From positions 1-50,819 of the forward strand of contig JAVYJS010000008.1 of the NCBI GenBank assembly GCA_032378655.1: a stretch of DNA of 50,819 nt. Reading direction: 5' to 3'. The stretch comes from Arsenophonus melophagi (GTDB lineage Bacteria > Pseudomonadota > Gammaproteobacteria > Enterobacterales > Enterobacteriaceae). Under the pieces are notes generated by a model. That model was not told the DNA's origin and did no database searches. It was given only the letters and a program-made list of their open reading frames with translations. A program made the position numbers and the translations under genes. Below are positions 9,655 through 20,124 of the stretch, piece after piece; the stretch's first letter is position 1; every line of letters starts with the position of its first letter.

Positions 9655-10395
9655 ATGAAAAAGAAAGATGCACTTAATCAGGAAAATGTAGATTTAGCTG
9701 AAATTGACAAGTTTAGGTCTCTTGCTGCTCAATGGTGGGCTCAAAAAAACACATTTCAGGCTCTTCATCAGATTAATCCGTTACGTTTAAATTATATCTT
9801 GCAATATGCTGATGGTCTTTTTGGTAAAAAAGTTCTTGATATTGGTTGTGGCGGCGGAGTTTTATCAGAAAGTATGGCAAAGGAAGGTGCCATAGTAACA
9901 GGAATTGATATGGCCCAAGAGCTACTTCATGTGGCAAAGCACCATGCATTAGCAAATAATGTAAAAGTTAACTATCTACAAGAAACTGCTGAAAGTCATG
10001 CAGCAACACACCCTAACACTTATGATGTTATAACCTGTATGGAAACGTTAGAACATATCCCTGATCCTGAATCAATAGTACAATCATGCGCTAAATTAGC
10101 TAAGCCAGGTGGCCATGTGTTTTTTTCTACGATTAATCGCAATAAAAAAGCTTGGTTATTGGCCATAATTGCCGCTGAGTATATTTTTAAAATAATCCCT
10201 AAGGGTACACATGATTTAAAAAAATTTATTCGGCCTTCAGAACTACTCAATTGGGTTGATAACACGTCTTTACAAGAAAGACATATTATTGGATTACGCT
10301 ATAATCCTATTAGCGAAAAATTTTACTTAGGAAGAAATGTTGATGTCAATTATATGCTGTACTTATCAAATACCAAAATTGGTAATATTTGCTAA
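9655..10395 (+). CDS. ubiG: ubiquinone biosynthesis O-methyltransferase UbiG
   Basis: This SAM-dependent enzyme carries out both O-methylation steps of ubiquinone synthesis, at the cytoplasmic side of the inner membrane. It has 246 residues against about 240 in E. coli. The class I methyltransferase glycine motif VLDIGCGGGVLSESMA is near residues 60-75, the acidic motif II is GIDMA, and the NPLRL, PKGTHD and VDVNYML segments match UbiG. The leader AAAGGAGAAGGAGTAAGGAG gives strong ribosome binding just before the ATG. It works with ubiF in this window. It is divergent from gyrA, an arrangement conserved in enterobacteria. The yfaL gene, which follows it in E. coli, has gone. Confidence 0.96.
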   Translation: MKKKDALNQENVDLAEIDKFRSLAAQWWAQKNTFQALHQINPLRLNYILQYADGLFGKKVLDIGCGGGVLSESMAKEGAIVTGIDMAQELLHVAKHHALANNVKVNYLQETAESHAATHPNTYDVITCMETLEHIPDPESIVQSCAKLAKPGGHVFFSTINRNKKAWLLAIIAAEYIFKIIPKGTHDLKKFIRPSELLNWVDNTSLQERHIIGLRYNPISEKFYLGRNVDVNYMLYLSNTKIGNIC

Positions 10396-10769
10396 TGTAA
10401 TCTTTACTCAATAAAAAAGCAATTTTGGGTTGTTATACTGCATCTGCACATTTACTGGTTACATAAATGATAATATTCTTCTTTAATTAGAAGCAAGTTC
10501 TGAGCAGATTTTCTGCTTATTTGCAATCATTTATTACTAGATGATTAATAAAATCCTGTTGTTTATAGCTTGATAAAAGTATCAAGTAGCATTATCTTGA
10601 TAATATAAACACAATAAACACTACATATTGCGTTTACTACTCTCCTATATATCTCAAAGTACAAACTTAATATGTGATTTAATAGCACACTACTTTGTAT
10701 TTTTGTTATTAGTCCTTGAGGGTAGTGATCAATAAATATTGAGCTCGTTAATTTTAGGTATATCTACCC
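10396..10769. other. spacer ubiG-nrdA
   Basis: This 374-bp non-coding stretch holds a candidate NrdR box (10618-10633) and presumably the nrdAB promoter. The E. coli autotransporter gene yfaL, expected here, is absent and no remnant is recognisable. Confidence 0.55.
10618..10633 (+). promoter_or_regulatory. candidate NrdR box upstream of nrdA
   Basis: ACACTACATATTGCGT matches the consensus I recall, ACACWATATATWGTGT, at 14 of 16 positions, 136 bp upstream of nrdA. NrdR normally uses two boxes about three helical turns apart, and no good second box is visible. This is therefore a tentative call. Confidence 0.35.
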
Positions 10770-13061
10770 ATGAACCAAAGTTTATTAGTCACTAAACGTG
10801 ATGGGCATAAAGAACGCATTAATCTTGATAAGATCCATAAAGTCATTACTTGGGCAGCGCAAGGGCTAAAAGATGTATCTGTTTCACAAGTTGAATTACG
10901 TTCTCAGATCCAATTTTATGATGGTATTAAAACTTCTGATATTCACGAAACAATGATCAAATCAGCAGCAGATCTTATCTCATCTGAAACGCCAGATTAC
11001 CAATATCTTGCAGCGAGATTAGCGATTTTCCATTTACGCAAAAAAGCCTATGGCCAATTTGATCCACCAGCTTTGTATCAGCATGTTTTACATATGGTGC
11101 AAATTGGAAAATATGACAAACATCTCCTACAAGATTATTCAGCGGCAGAATTCGAGCAAATGGATCATTCTTTAGATCACTGGCGTGATATGCATTTTTC
11201 TTACGCAGCAGTTAAGCAGCTAGAAGGAAAATACTTGGTACAAAATCGAGTAAGCGGTGAAATTTATGAAAGCGCTCAGTTCCTATATATTCTTATAGCC
11301 GCTTGTATTTTCTCACGATACCCTAAAAAGACGCGACTGGACTATATTCAACGCTTTTATGATGCAATTTCTACTTTTAAAATTTCACTACCTACTCCGA
11401 TTATGGCAGGCGTTCGTACACCAACTAGACAATTTAGTTCTTGTGTATTAATTGAATGTGACGATAGCCTTGATTCTATCAATGCCACATCAGGTGCTAT
11501 TGTGAAATACGTGGCTCAGAGAGCTGGAATTGGTATTAATGCTGGTAATATTCGTGCAATAGGTAGTACAATTCGTGGCGGTGAAGCTTTGCATACTGGC
11601 TGTATTCCCTTTTATAAACATTTCCAAACAGCAGTAAAATCGTGCTCTCAAGGAGGTGTACGAGGTGGTGCTGCGACATTATTTTACCCTCTATGGCATT
11701 TAGAAATTGAAAGCCTCTTAGTTCTAAAAAATAACCGTGGCATTGAGGGAAATCGTGTACGCCATTTGGACTATGGCGTACAAATTAATAAACTCATGTA
11801 TGAGCGCCTTATTAAGGACGAGGACATTACCCTTTTTAGCCCTTCAGATGTTTCAGGATTATATGAAGCATTTTTTGCTGATCAAAACAAATTTGAATGT
11901 TTATATGTAAAATATGAACAGGATACCAGCATCCGCCATAAGCGTCTAAAAGCGTTAGATCTATTTTCACTTATGATGCAAGAGCGAGCTTCTACGGGTC
12001 GAATCTATATTCAAAATGTAGATCACTGTAATACCCATAGTCCATTTGATCCTAATATTGCGCCAATTCGTCAATCAAATCTCTGTTTAGAAATTACTTT
12101 ACCAACTCGGCCGCTCAATGATATTAATGATGAAAAGGGTGAAATAGCGCTTTGCACTCTTTCTGCCTTTAATTTAGGAGTTATTAACTCATTAGATGAA
12201 TTAGAGGAATTAGCGGTATTAGCCGTTCGCGCATTAGATGCGCTTATTGATTATCAAAACTATCCAATTATTGCCGCAAAAAAGGGCTCTATGGGGCGAC
12301 GTACTTTAGGTATTGGAGTCATTAATTATGCTTACTATTTAGCAAAACATGGTGTTCTTTACTCCGATGGCAGTGCCAATAATCTAACCCATAAAACCTT
12401 TGAAGCAATACAATATTATTTATTGAAAGCGTCCAATGAACTAGCAAAAGAGCAAGGTGCTTGCCCATGGTTTAATGATACCACTTACGCAAAAGGTATT
12501 TTGCCTATTGATAGTTATAAAAAATCATTAAATGCACTAACATCTGAACCACTACACTATGATTGGCAGGCGTTACGTGAAAATATTAAGCAATATGGTT
12601 TACGTAACTCAACTCTTTCCGCATTAATGCCATCAGAAACCTCATCACAAATATCGAATGCTACCAATGGTATTGAACCGCCTAGAGGTTATATCAGTAT
12701 TAAAGCATCAAAAAATGGTATTTTGCGCCAAGTTGTACCAGAATATGAACGCTTGAGAAAAGATTATGAATTATTATGGCAAATGCCAAATAATGAGGGC
12801 TATTTGCAATTAGTTGGTATTATGCAAAAATTTACTGATCAATCTATTTCTGCTAATACTAATTATGACCCAACACGTTTCCCCAATAATAAAGTTCCAA
12901 TGAATCAGCTACTAAAAGATTTATTACTTGCCTATAAATATGGAGTAAAAACGCTTTACTACCATAACACCCGTGATGGTGCAGAGGATAACCAATCAGA
13001 TATTAAAAAGATTATTGAATCTGCTGATAGAGATTGTGATAACGGAGCCTGTAAGATTTAA
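10770..13061 (+). CDS. nrdA: class Ia ribonucleotide reductase, alpha subunit
   Basis: NrdA reduces ribonucleoside diphosphates to deoxy forms, aerobically, with NrdB supplying the tyrosyl radical. It has 763 residues (761 in E. coli). The N-terminal ATP cone begins LLVTKRDG. Active-site cysteines are present in RQFSSCVLIE (Cys225), SNLCLE (Cys439, with Glu441) and ALCTLSAF (Cys462). The redox-shuttle pair closes the protein in CDNGACKI. The segment before that tail has diverged and replaces E. coli's VPSIQDDG. nrdB follows after 19 bp, so they form an operon, possibly under NrdR. The Shine-Dalgarno is weak (AGG about 12 bases upstream). The gene looks fully functional. Confidence 0.98.
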   Translation: MNQSLLVTKRDGHKERINLDKIHKVITWAAQGLKDVSVSQVELRSQIQFYDGIKTSDIHETMIKSAADLISSETPDYQYLAARLAIFHLRKKAYGQFDPPALYQHVLHMVQIGKYDKHLLQDYSAAEFEQMDHSLDHWRDMHFSYAAVKQLEGKYLVQNRVSGEIYESAQFLYILIAACIFSRYPKKTRLDYIQRFYDAISTFKISLPTPIMAGVRTPTRQFSSCVLIECDDSLDSINATSGAIVKYVAQRAGIGINAGNIRAIGSTIRGGEALHTGCIPFYKHFQTAVKSCSQGGVRGGAATLFYPLWHLEIESLLVLKNNRGIEGNRVRHLDYGVQINKLMYERLIKDEDITLFSPSDVSGLYEAFFADQNKFECLYVKYEQDTSIRHKRLKALDLFSLMMQERASTGRIYIQNVDHCNTHSPFDPNIAPIRQSNLCLEITLPTRPLNDINDEKGEIALCTLSAFNLGVINSLDELEELAVLAVRALDALIDYQNYPIIAAKKGSMGRRTLGIGVINYAYYLAKHGVLYSDGSANNLTHKTFEAIQYYLLKASNELAKEQGACPWFNDTTYAKGILPIDSYKKSLNALTSEPLHYDWQALRENIKQYGLRNSTLSALMPSETSSQISNATNGIEPPRGYISIKASKNGILRQVVPEYERLRKDYELLWQMPNNEGYLQLVGIMQKFTDQSISANTNYDPTRFPNNKVPMNQLLKDLLLAYKYGVKTLYYHNTRDGAEDNQSDIKKIIESADRDCDNGACKI

Positions 13062-13080
13062 CGTGAAGACGTGAGGATGT

Positions 13081-14217
13081 ATGGAATACCAATATACAAC
13101 ATTTTTGCAAATCAAAAATGATCAGTTACAAGAACCTATGTTCTTTGGAAGATCTGTCAATGTAGCGCGTTTCGATCAACAAAAATATCCTATTTTTGAG
13201 CAATTAATCGAAAAACAACTCTCTTTCTTCTGGCGTCCAGAAGAAATTGATGTTTCTCATGATCGTATTGATTATCAGGCTTTACCTGAACATGAGAAAC
13301 ATATTTTCATTAGTAACTTAAAATATCAAACGCTATTAGATTCTATTCAAGGGCGTAGTCCTAATGTAGCATTGCTTCCAATCATTTCAATTCCGGAGCT
13401 TGAAACATGGGTAGAAACCTGGTCATTTTCCGAAACTGTTCATTCGCGTTCTTACACGCACATTATTCGTAATATTGTTAATGATCCATCAATTATTTTC
13501 GATGATATAGTAACTAATAATGAAATTTTAAAACGCGCAAAAGATATATCAATTTATTATGATACTCTAATTAAGATGACCAGTTATTATTATATGTTCG
13601 GTGAGGGAAATTTCACCATTAATAATAAAAGTATAGCTATCTCTTTATACGAACTAAAAAAGCAACTCTATTTATGTTTAATGAGTGTTAATGCTTTAGA
13701 AGCTATTCGCTTTTATGTTAGTTTTGCTTGCTCATTTGCCTTTGCTGAACGCGAATTAATGGAAGGAAATGCTAAAATTATTAAATTAATTGCTCGTGAT
13801 GAAGCATTGCACCTTACTGGAACTCAACATATTTTAAATCTCATGCGATCAGGACAAGATGATCCAGAAATGGCTCTTATTGCCAAGGAATGTGAACAAA
13901 CATGTTACGAGCTTTTTAAAAAAACTGCTGAACAAGAAAAAGAGTGGGCAAAATATCTATTTTTTGGTGGATCAATGATCGGCCTCAATAAGGATATTTT
14001 ATGTCAATATATCGAATATATCACGAATATTCGTATGCAGGCAGTCGGCTTAAAATTACCTTTTACAGCTCGTTCGAATCCAATTCCATGGATTAACGCC
14101 TGGTTAGTTTCTGATAATGTACAAGAAGCGCCACAAGAAGTGGAAGTAAGCTCTTATTTAGTAGGGCAAATTGATGCTCAAGTTGATACTAACGAGCTAC
14201 GCAGCTTTGAGTTATAA
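13081..14217 (+). CDS. nrdB: class Ia ribonucleotide reductase, beta subunit
   Basis: NrdB houses the di-iron tyrosyl-radical cofactor that starts catalysis in NrdA. It has 378 residues against 376. Iron ligands and radical residue are all visible: Asp in TLLDSIQ, Glu and His in SETVHSRSYTHI along with the radical tyrosine, Glu in ALEAIRF, and Glu and His in RDEALHLTGT. The C-terminal tail that docks into NrdA ends ELRSFEL. GAGGATGT just before the ATG is the ribosome site. In E. coli the ferredoxin gene yfaE, used for cofactor maintenance, directly follows; here there is no such gene, only 2 kb of empty DNA. An 8-bp hairpin is found 28 bp past the stop. Confidence 0.98.
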   Translation: MEYQYTTFLQIKNDQLQEPMFFGRSVNVARFDQQKYPIFEQLIEKQLSFFWRPEEIDVSHDRIDYQALPEHEKHIFISNLKYQTLLDSIQGRSPNVALLPIISIPELETWVETWSFSETVHSRSYTHIIRNIVNDPSIIFDDIVTNNEILKRAKDISIYYDTLIKMTSYYYMFGEGNFTINNKSIAISLYELKKQLYLCLMSVNALEAIRFYVSFACSFAFAERELMEGNAKIIKLIARDEALHLTGTQHILNLMRSGQDDPEMALIAKECEQTCYELFKKTAEQEKEWAKYLFFGGSMIGLNKDILCQYIEYITNIRMQAVGLKLPFTARSNPIPWINAWLVSDNVQEAPQEVEVSSYLVGQIDAQVDTNELRSFEL

Positions 14218-14245
14218 ACTGCTATGTAATGATAATATGAATCAC

Positions 14246-14266
14246 TCTTACGCATTACGCGTAAGA
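14246..14266 (+). terminator. hairpin behind nrdB, possible terminator
   Basis: TCTTACGC and GCGTAAGA pair around ATTAC, 28 bp after the nrdB stop. It is one of the more GC-containing stems in the spacers, but no T-tract follows. Confidence 0.4.
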
Positions 14267-15183
14267 TAAAACTTGTGTTAATTGCAAACAGAATCGATCA
14301 CTTTGTTAACAAAGTATATTACATTGCAGAGTTGAAGAGGATTTACAGCACTTGCTAAGCCTAGCGATAACTAAGAAACGTAAGAAAGAGATTGAGTATC
14401 TAGCTATCACCACATATACTTGATTTGCTTATTAAGATTAAGAGAAAGGAATTTTTATTTTGTTATCATTACAAAATACATTTTGTTCATTAGATGTGTA
14501 ATAAATTTACACTCTTTAAGTCATAAAAGAGTCTAAATTTAAATGGACAGATATCACTATATGAAGCACATAAATACCATTAATCAATAGTTACACTAAC
14601 TTGTTTGATGAAATCTTGTTATTTTATTATTATGCAATAAAATACATAAAACGTGTATAATATCTAATTACTTGATCTAATATATAAATTAGATGGGATA
14701 CTGTAGGTCTTATTAATCTATGATCTGGATAGACAATATCTAGTAGTATCTGCACATAAATACTGGAACTCAATGCTCTATCTTGTATAGAGAAACTACT
14801 GATGCTTTCAATACATTAGTGTACATTCACTTGGTTCTTCTTAAATCAGCAAGAAGAAAAACAACTCATTTTTATAACATGCGCTTTTATAAATATATAG
14901 AAAAAATAATAGCTTAAATGCTCTTTAAGCACTCATCCTATCCTCTCTACATTAGAGAGCGTCATATATAAAATTTATTTTTTTTAAAAAATGTGTCACG
15001 GAAAGCAGTCGTTCATAGTAGATTTATGCAAAATAGCACTTCATATAGGAAGTAAATGAATATTCACCGTATCTGAATAAATTAATTCTTCATGGTTAAA
15101 ATTATAGAACAATCGTAATGATCATGAGTTTACCAAGCTAGCCTCACATTCTTTGTATTTATCTAGTCTGTTTAATGATATCT

Positions 15184-15216
<33 letters not shown>

Positions 15217-16212
15217 CATCTCAAAAGAGAGTAATTTATCAACATACGATACAAAAAAATAAATATTTTAAATATTTATAGCCTAATCAAAATTAACACA
15301 AGTCCCATCAACATTACCTATTTATGTAGTTATATCTTAGTAATAAAATTCTAGTTACAATCATATAATGATTATCAAAGATTTTTTTTGGAAAAAATTA
15401 AGAATTTCATGTAAAGCAATAAAAGTATACGCTAATTCTACCTACAGCAAAACTTCTACAAACATACTTTTCTAATGAATTTCTGAAAACTTATTGCGAT
15501 TAAAATGAATAATGGTCTTTGACACCATGTCAGTTTATGCAGGTCAGTATTTTATTCTCTTTAAACAAACAACGTTGCGTTAAAGTAGTAACCATGGTTG
15601 ATTTTGCACTATTTAATTTAGATTTGTAATATGAAAATAAGCGGGGGTATCAATTAAGTGTCCTAAAACGAAATCAGTATAATACTCTAAAAAACAATAT
15701 TGTACACAATAAAGTACTTACCTCAAGAGATATTAAAAAGCTCAAAAATGATGAGCGATGACTTTTATTAATTGAATAAAACTCACTGTATTCAGCGTAT
15801 TATTAAAATTTTAAATAGATTTTTTATTAAAAACTAACGGAATACTATTACTCAATCATCATTATCATCGATAATGAATTGCTAGTATTTTTTATAAAAC
15901 ACAATTTATAAAACTTAGCTAACCGTTTTCTAGTGACGCTTAGAAGTACTTTACCGCCTATCTGAAAATAGGCTTTATAAAAAATTATAAGAACATATTA
16001 AAATAAATAACACATTGTCTACAATCATTGCTCAGTCAGTTGCTGTTGTACTTAGATACACGCATTGATTTAGAAAGAAAGCCATAAGTATATGGTTTAA
16101 ATATCCTTGAAGAAAATCAATTACCAGTTTTTTATATCTGTGCTTACTACTATACATGTAGATCGTGAATGCTTTGTTTATATAAAATGATAATTAATAT
16201 ATGCTACATAGA

Positions 16213-17751
16213 TTAATCTGCTTTTTTCCTATTTCCCAAAAGGAGAGCTGATATAATAAATAGAATCACCAAAGCCCACATAGGTCGATTGCTCAAACGA
16301 GCATAAAGTGTAAGACCTGATGTTGGCATAACTTTAGTTTTTAAAACAGCACGAGTAAATTGAGGAATCTTTTTCTGAATCTCTCCGTTTGCTGTGATCA
16401 CAGCCGTAACGCCATTATTACTAGCACGTAACAGTGGACGACCAAGCTCAAGTGCTCGCATGCGCGCCATCTGAAGATGCTGCCATGGGCCAATAGAATT
16501 ACCAAACCATGCATCATTGGAAACTGTTAATAGAAAATCAGTATTTGACTTAAAGTTATCTCGAACTTGAGATCCTAAAATAATTTCATAGCAGATAACT
16601 GCAGTTAAATGAACATTTCCAGCAATTAATTGTTGTTGATGATAATCTCCACGACTAAAATCTGACATTGGCAAATTGAATAAAGGTGCAATACCCCGAA
16701 AAATATTGTCTAATGGTACAAATTCACCAAAAGGTACCAGATGATGTTTCTGATAACGGTTTGTAGTTGGATATCGATAAGGTTTATGTTCTCCTAGAAC
16801 AATAATACTATTAAAAAAATTACTTATTCCTTTTTTGCTTGGTTGAGCATGAAGGATTCCAGTAATTAAGCAAGTGTTGTGTAAGCGTAGTAGTTTATCT
16901 AATGAGGTTAGCCAAATGTTATTGTCTAATTCAATTGAAGGAATTGCTGATTCAGGCCATATAATAATATTAGCGATACCAAAATAAGGTATCGATAGGC
17001 TGATATAGGTATTAATAGTTTCTTCAATAAAGTCTGGTTTCCATTTTAAATTTTGTGGAATGTTACCTTGAACCAATACAATTTGTAAGTTTTTTTCTTC
17101 TATTGGTGTAACCCAACAATAATTCTTAACAAATAGCGGTAATAATAGTAATATTATTGCCACTATCAGTGAAATAATGTGGCGCTTTATGCACGCAAAA
17201 ACTAAACAATTGCTAATAATTAAAAGTATTAAAGTTATCATCTCAACACCAAATATTGGTGCAATGCCTTTAAGAGGTCCATTAATTTGGCTATAACCAA
17301 ATTGTAACCAAGGGAATCCTGTTAGTACCCAGCTACGTAAATATTCTGTGATTTGCCATATTGCTGGCGCGGCAAAAATAAAACGAGCAATATTAAGGAC
17401 TGGAAAGAATCGATTAAGTAGATAAGCAAAGAGTGCAGAATACAGTGATAAATAAGCCGCCAATAAGATCACTAAAAAGATATTAATCCATTTTGGCAAT
17501 CCGCTAAAATCGGCAAGACTCATATAAATCCAGTTAATACCACTGCAAAATAAACCCATACCCCAGCAAAATGCTATACAACTAGCTTGTTTGCTTGAGC
17601 AATTAACAATTAGCAGCTGTAGGCCAAAAAGAGAACAAAGTGCCGCTATCCAAAAATCAAAAGGTGAAAAAGCCAGCGTTCCGCTAAGCCCAAAAAATAA
17701 CGAGAACAATGCTCGCAACCATTGTTGTTGATAGAGCAACATTTTTTTCAT
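16213..17751 (-). CDS. lnt: apolipoprotein N-acyltransferase
   Basis: Lnt adds the third acyl chain to the N-terminal cysteine of lipoproteins in the inner membrane, enabling Lol-dependent sorting. It has 512 residues, the same as E. coli. The N-terminal 220 residues form hydrophobic transmembrane segments; the periplasmic nitrilase-type domain follows. The Glu-Lys-Cys triad is present in IIWPESAIP, KHHLVPFGEFVP and AVICYEI, and the domain keeps SNDAWFG and QMARMRALELGRP. A final hydrophobic helix ends in basic residues. It lies 5 bp after corC, in the ancestral miaB-(ybeZ)-ybeY-corC-lnt order. Retention indicates a working outer membrane with triacylated lipoproteins. Confidence 0.97.
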   Translation of the reverse strand: MKKMLLYQQQWLRALFSLFFGLSGTLAFSPFDFWIAALCSLFGLQLLIVNCSSKQASCIAFCWGMGLFCSGINWIYMSLADFSGLPKWINIFLVILLAAYLSLYSALFAYLLNRFFPVLNIARFIFAAPAIWQITEYLRSWVLTGFPWLQFGYSQINGPLKGIAPIFGVEMITLILLIISNCLVFACIKRHIISLIVAIILLLLPLFVKNYCWVTPIEEKNLQIVLVQGNIPQNLKWKPDFIEETINTYISLSIPYFGIANIIIWPESAIPSIELDNNIWLTSLDKLLRLHNTCLITGILHAQPSKKGISNFFNSIIVLGEHKPYRYPTTNRYQKHHLVPFGEFVPLDNIFRGIAPLFNLPMSDFSRGDYHQQQLIAGNVHLTAVICYEIILGSQVRDNFKSNTDFLLTVSNDAWFGNSIGPWQHLQMARMRALELGRPLLRASNNGVTAVITANGEIQKKIPQFTRAVLKTKVMPTSGLTLYARLSNRPMWALVILFIISALLLGNRKKAD

Positions 17752-17756
17752 GAAAA

Positions 17757-18632
17757 CTATTCATCTATAAAATTTTTAATAGATGCTTCATCAGGTATTT
17801 TGACATGAACTTGAATGATTTTTCGGCTATTAGCCATGGTGATTTTAAAGATATAATCATCAATGGCAATGATTTCACCACATGTTGGTAAATGTCCAAA
17901 TGCTTGCATCATTAATCCGCCAATGGTATCAACTTCTTCATCATTAAAGCGTGTACCAAATGCTTTGTTGAAATCATCAATTTGAGTTAACGCACTAACA
18001 GAGTAAGTATGTTTACTTAGTTTACAAATATTAATATCTTCTTCATCATCATATTCGTCTTCTATCTCACCAACAATTAATTCAAGAATATCTTCAATGG
18101 TAACTAAGCCAGAAACACCGCCAAATTCATCAATGACAATTGCCATATGATAACGTCGTAAACGAAACTCTTTTAATAATAAATCAACACGTTTACTTTC
18201 AGGAACAACTACGGCAGGACGTAATACCCTTTCAATATTGAAAGGATCAGCGTTAGTACGCATAAATGGCAATAAATCTTTTGCCATCAAGAGGCCTTCA
18301 ATATGATCTTTATCTTCACTAATTACTGGAAAGCGAGAATGGGCTGAGTCAATAATGACATCCAGGCATTCATCTAAAGATTGATTGCGTTTTAATGTTA
18401 TTATCTGCGAACGTGGAATCATAATATCCCGAACACGTTCATCAGAGATATTAATTACACCTTCAAGCATTTCTCTGGTATCAAGATCAATAACATCTTT
18501 TTGTTCTGAATCACGAATTAGTTCAACTAAGTCAGTACGATTTTTTGGTTCGCCGTGAAATAATTGATTTAGGCACCCAAAGAAACTCTTTTTCGAGTAT
18601 TTATCATTCTTAGTAGGATGGTCTCCGCTCAT
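17757..18632 (-). CDS. corC: CBS-domain protein CorC/YbeX
   Basis: This cytoplasmic protein has a CBS-domain pair and a C-terminal CorC/HlyC transporter-associated domain. It is linked to magnesium and cobalt handling and, in more recent work on YbeX, to ribosome and rRNA metabolism. It has 291 residues (292 in E. coli). Recognisable segments are LFHGEPKNR, VRDIMIPRSQ starting the first CBS domain, SAHSRFPVISEDKDHIEG, AIVIDEFGGVSGLVTIEDILE in the second, the acidic GEIEDEYDDEED, and EVDTIGGL in the C-terminal domain. It is tightly coupled to lnt downstream and 69 bp from ybeY upstream, so these probably share a transcript. Function is known only in part even in E. coli. Confidence 0.95.
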   Translation of the reverse strand: MSGDHPTKNDKYSKKSFFGCLNQLFHGEPKNRTDLVELIRDSEQKDVIDLDTREMLEGVINISDERVRDIMIPRSQIITLKRNQSLDECLDVIIDSAHSRFPVISEDKDHIEGLLMAKDLLPFMRTNADPFNIERVLRPAVVVPESKRVDLLLKEFRLRRYHMAIVIDEFGGVSGLVTIEDILELIVGEIEDEYDDEEDINICKLSKHTYSVSALTQIDDFNKAFGTRFNDEEVDTIGGLMMQAFGHLPTCGEIIAIDDYIFKITMANSRKIIQVHVKIPDEASIKNFIDE

Positions 18633-18701
18633 TGTGTTTATTGAACATTCTCTTGGTAGTTAGTTACATCAAATATTGTTTTATCGTAAACATGAGCATG
18701 A

Positions 18702-19172
18702 TTATACTGTTTCATCCTTCCTGTAAGGATCAGGGTACCCTAATTGTTGCATAATTTTAATTTCTATTGTCTCCATTTTTTCTGCTTCGTAGTCATTTTG
18801 ATGATCATAGCCTAGTAGATGAAAACAACCATGTATTACCATATGTGCCCAGTGAGCATCTAAGGTTTTATTTTGTTCAATAGCTTCCTTTTTAACTACT
18901 GGGTGACAAATCACAAGATCACCAAGCAATGGCCATGGCATATTTTCTAATGCCTGAAATCGAAAGGATAGCACATTTGTCGGATTATTGTTTCCTCGAT
19001 ATATTAGATTTAAATATTGACTTTCTTCAATATCGACAATACGAATAGTCATTTCACTTTTAGCCTGAAAGTATGGCAGACATACTTTCAACCACTGTTC
19101 GCATTTTGTTTTATCTGGTAATCCATGATGATCGTTACAGGCAATCTGGAGATTAAGAATCACTGATGGCAA
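18702..19172 (-). CDS. ybeY: endoribonuclease YbeY
   Basis: YbeY is a metallo-endoribonuclease acting in 16S rRNA 3'-end maturation and 70S quality control. It has 156 residues (155 in E. coli). The zinc-binding motif HGCFHLLGYDH with three histidines is intact, as are PTNVLSF and LGDLVICHP. The start is TTG at 19172: it reproduces the family N-terminus (MPSVILNLQ against MSQVILDLQ) and has AAGGAAG seven bases upstream, whereas no ATG in frame gives a complete domain. It is followed by corC and lnt. Its usual upstream partner ybeZ is absent. Confidence 0.95.
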   Translation of the reverse strand: MPSVILNLQIACNDHHGLPDKTKCEQWLKVCLPYFQAKSEMTIRIVDIEESQYLNLIYRGNNNPTNVLSFRFQALENMPWPLLGDLVICHPVVKKEAIEQNKTLDAHWAHMVIHGCFHLLGYDHQNDYEAEKMETIEIKIMQQLGYPDPYRKDETV

Positions 19173-19178
19173 ACTAAT

Positions 19179-19186
19179 ACTTCCTT
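19179..19186 (-). promoter_or_regulatory. ribosome binding site for the TTG start of ybeY
   Basis: On the minus strand AAGGAAG lies seven bases before TTG. This strong site decides the non-ATG start. Confidence 0.7.
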
Positions 19187-19640
19187 CTTTTTTGATAACG
19201 CCTGAAAGCTACATTTGCTATTTCAGTAATAGTTGATGTATTTGTTCTTTGACCTATAACTTGTTGTAAGCAATAAAGCTTTTATAGGAAAACGTTATTG
19301 TCATTTCTATACAAGAATTTTACTCAAGTTTTCATTTCAATGAAATACTTCTATTGCATGTTGCAATCTCATTTATTAACAATAAGGTATATATTACTAT
19401 ATAGCTTAATTATACTACTTCAATCATATATTATTCTGTCAATTTTCTTGTTTGAAAGAATTACTTTTCTTATTAAGCTAAGCTGGATGAAAAGGAAAAA
19501 ATTTCTCCACCTTTAAACAAATTGGCTAAAACGCTTCTAAATAAGAAGGATTTACGCATTTCTTTTTTGTTCTAAAGCTTCAAAAGCTCAAAACAGTAAT
19601 ATAATTTACTTGACAAAGTACAAGAAAAATACCACAGAGA

Positions 19641-19672
19641 GATATATGGATTAATATATTAATCCATATATC
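19641..19672. repeat. 32-nt perfect palindrome, no loop
   Basis: Positions 19641-19656 pair exactly with 19657-19672 (16-bp arms). It sits in the middle of the former ybeZ locus. Confidence 0.95.
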
Positions 19673-20124
19673 ATATTTGACTATCTGCCTGAAGATTTAT
19701 AATATCTTACTTGATTTTGATGTTGTACTAACACGTCGGTAATTAGCATCATTTAAAATGATTTCCTAAAATTTTATTTATCCCTAATAAATCAATTAAT
19801 CCATAATTCATGGAATTATAGTCATACATAGAAACTCTATTAACATAATAGAGAGTCTTACAGTTTACTTGTAGGGCGTTGAATATTAACGGATGCATTA
19901 ATCACTTTAAAGCGGTTATTTGAACGATTTATTTCAATAAATATCACTACTATACTTCTAGTTGTTTTATTTTTCATTGAATATTATATAAGTTAGACTA
20001 ACCATGGATGATCAATTAGTTCTAAAAAATGTTCTAGTAAAAGCAATTGACATATTATTTTATTTCCATGAATTTCTCTAAATTAATATCAAGATTAATA
20101 CTTTGCTACTCTAATATCATCTTC

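Larger units (their letters stand above)
19173..20124. other. spacer where ybeZ is expected
   Basis: About 950 bp of non-coding DNA lie between ybeY and miaB, close to the 1 kb length of ybeZ (phoH-like ATPase), which occupies this place in E. coli. No Walker motif or other trace is recognisable in any frame. It holds a 32-nt perfect palindrome (19641-19672) and an 8-bp hairpin (19835-19853). Confidence 0.6.

Noticed and set aside
19298..19516. 72-codon open frame in the former ybeZ gap
   Set aside because: Low-complexity hydrophobic sequence with no ribosome site or family resemblance, and on the strand opposite to the lost ybeZ.
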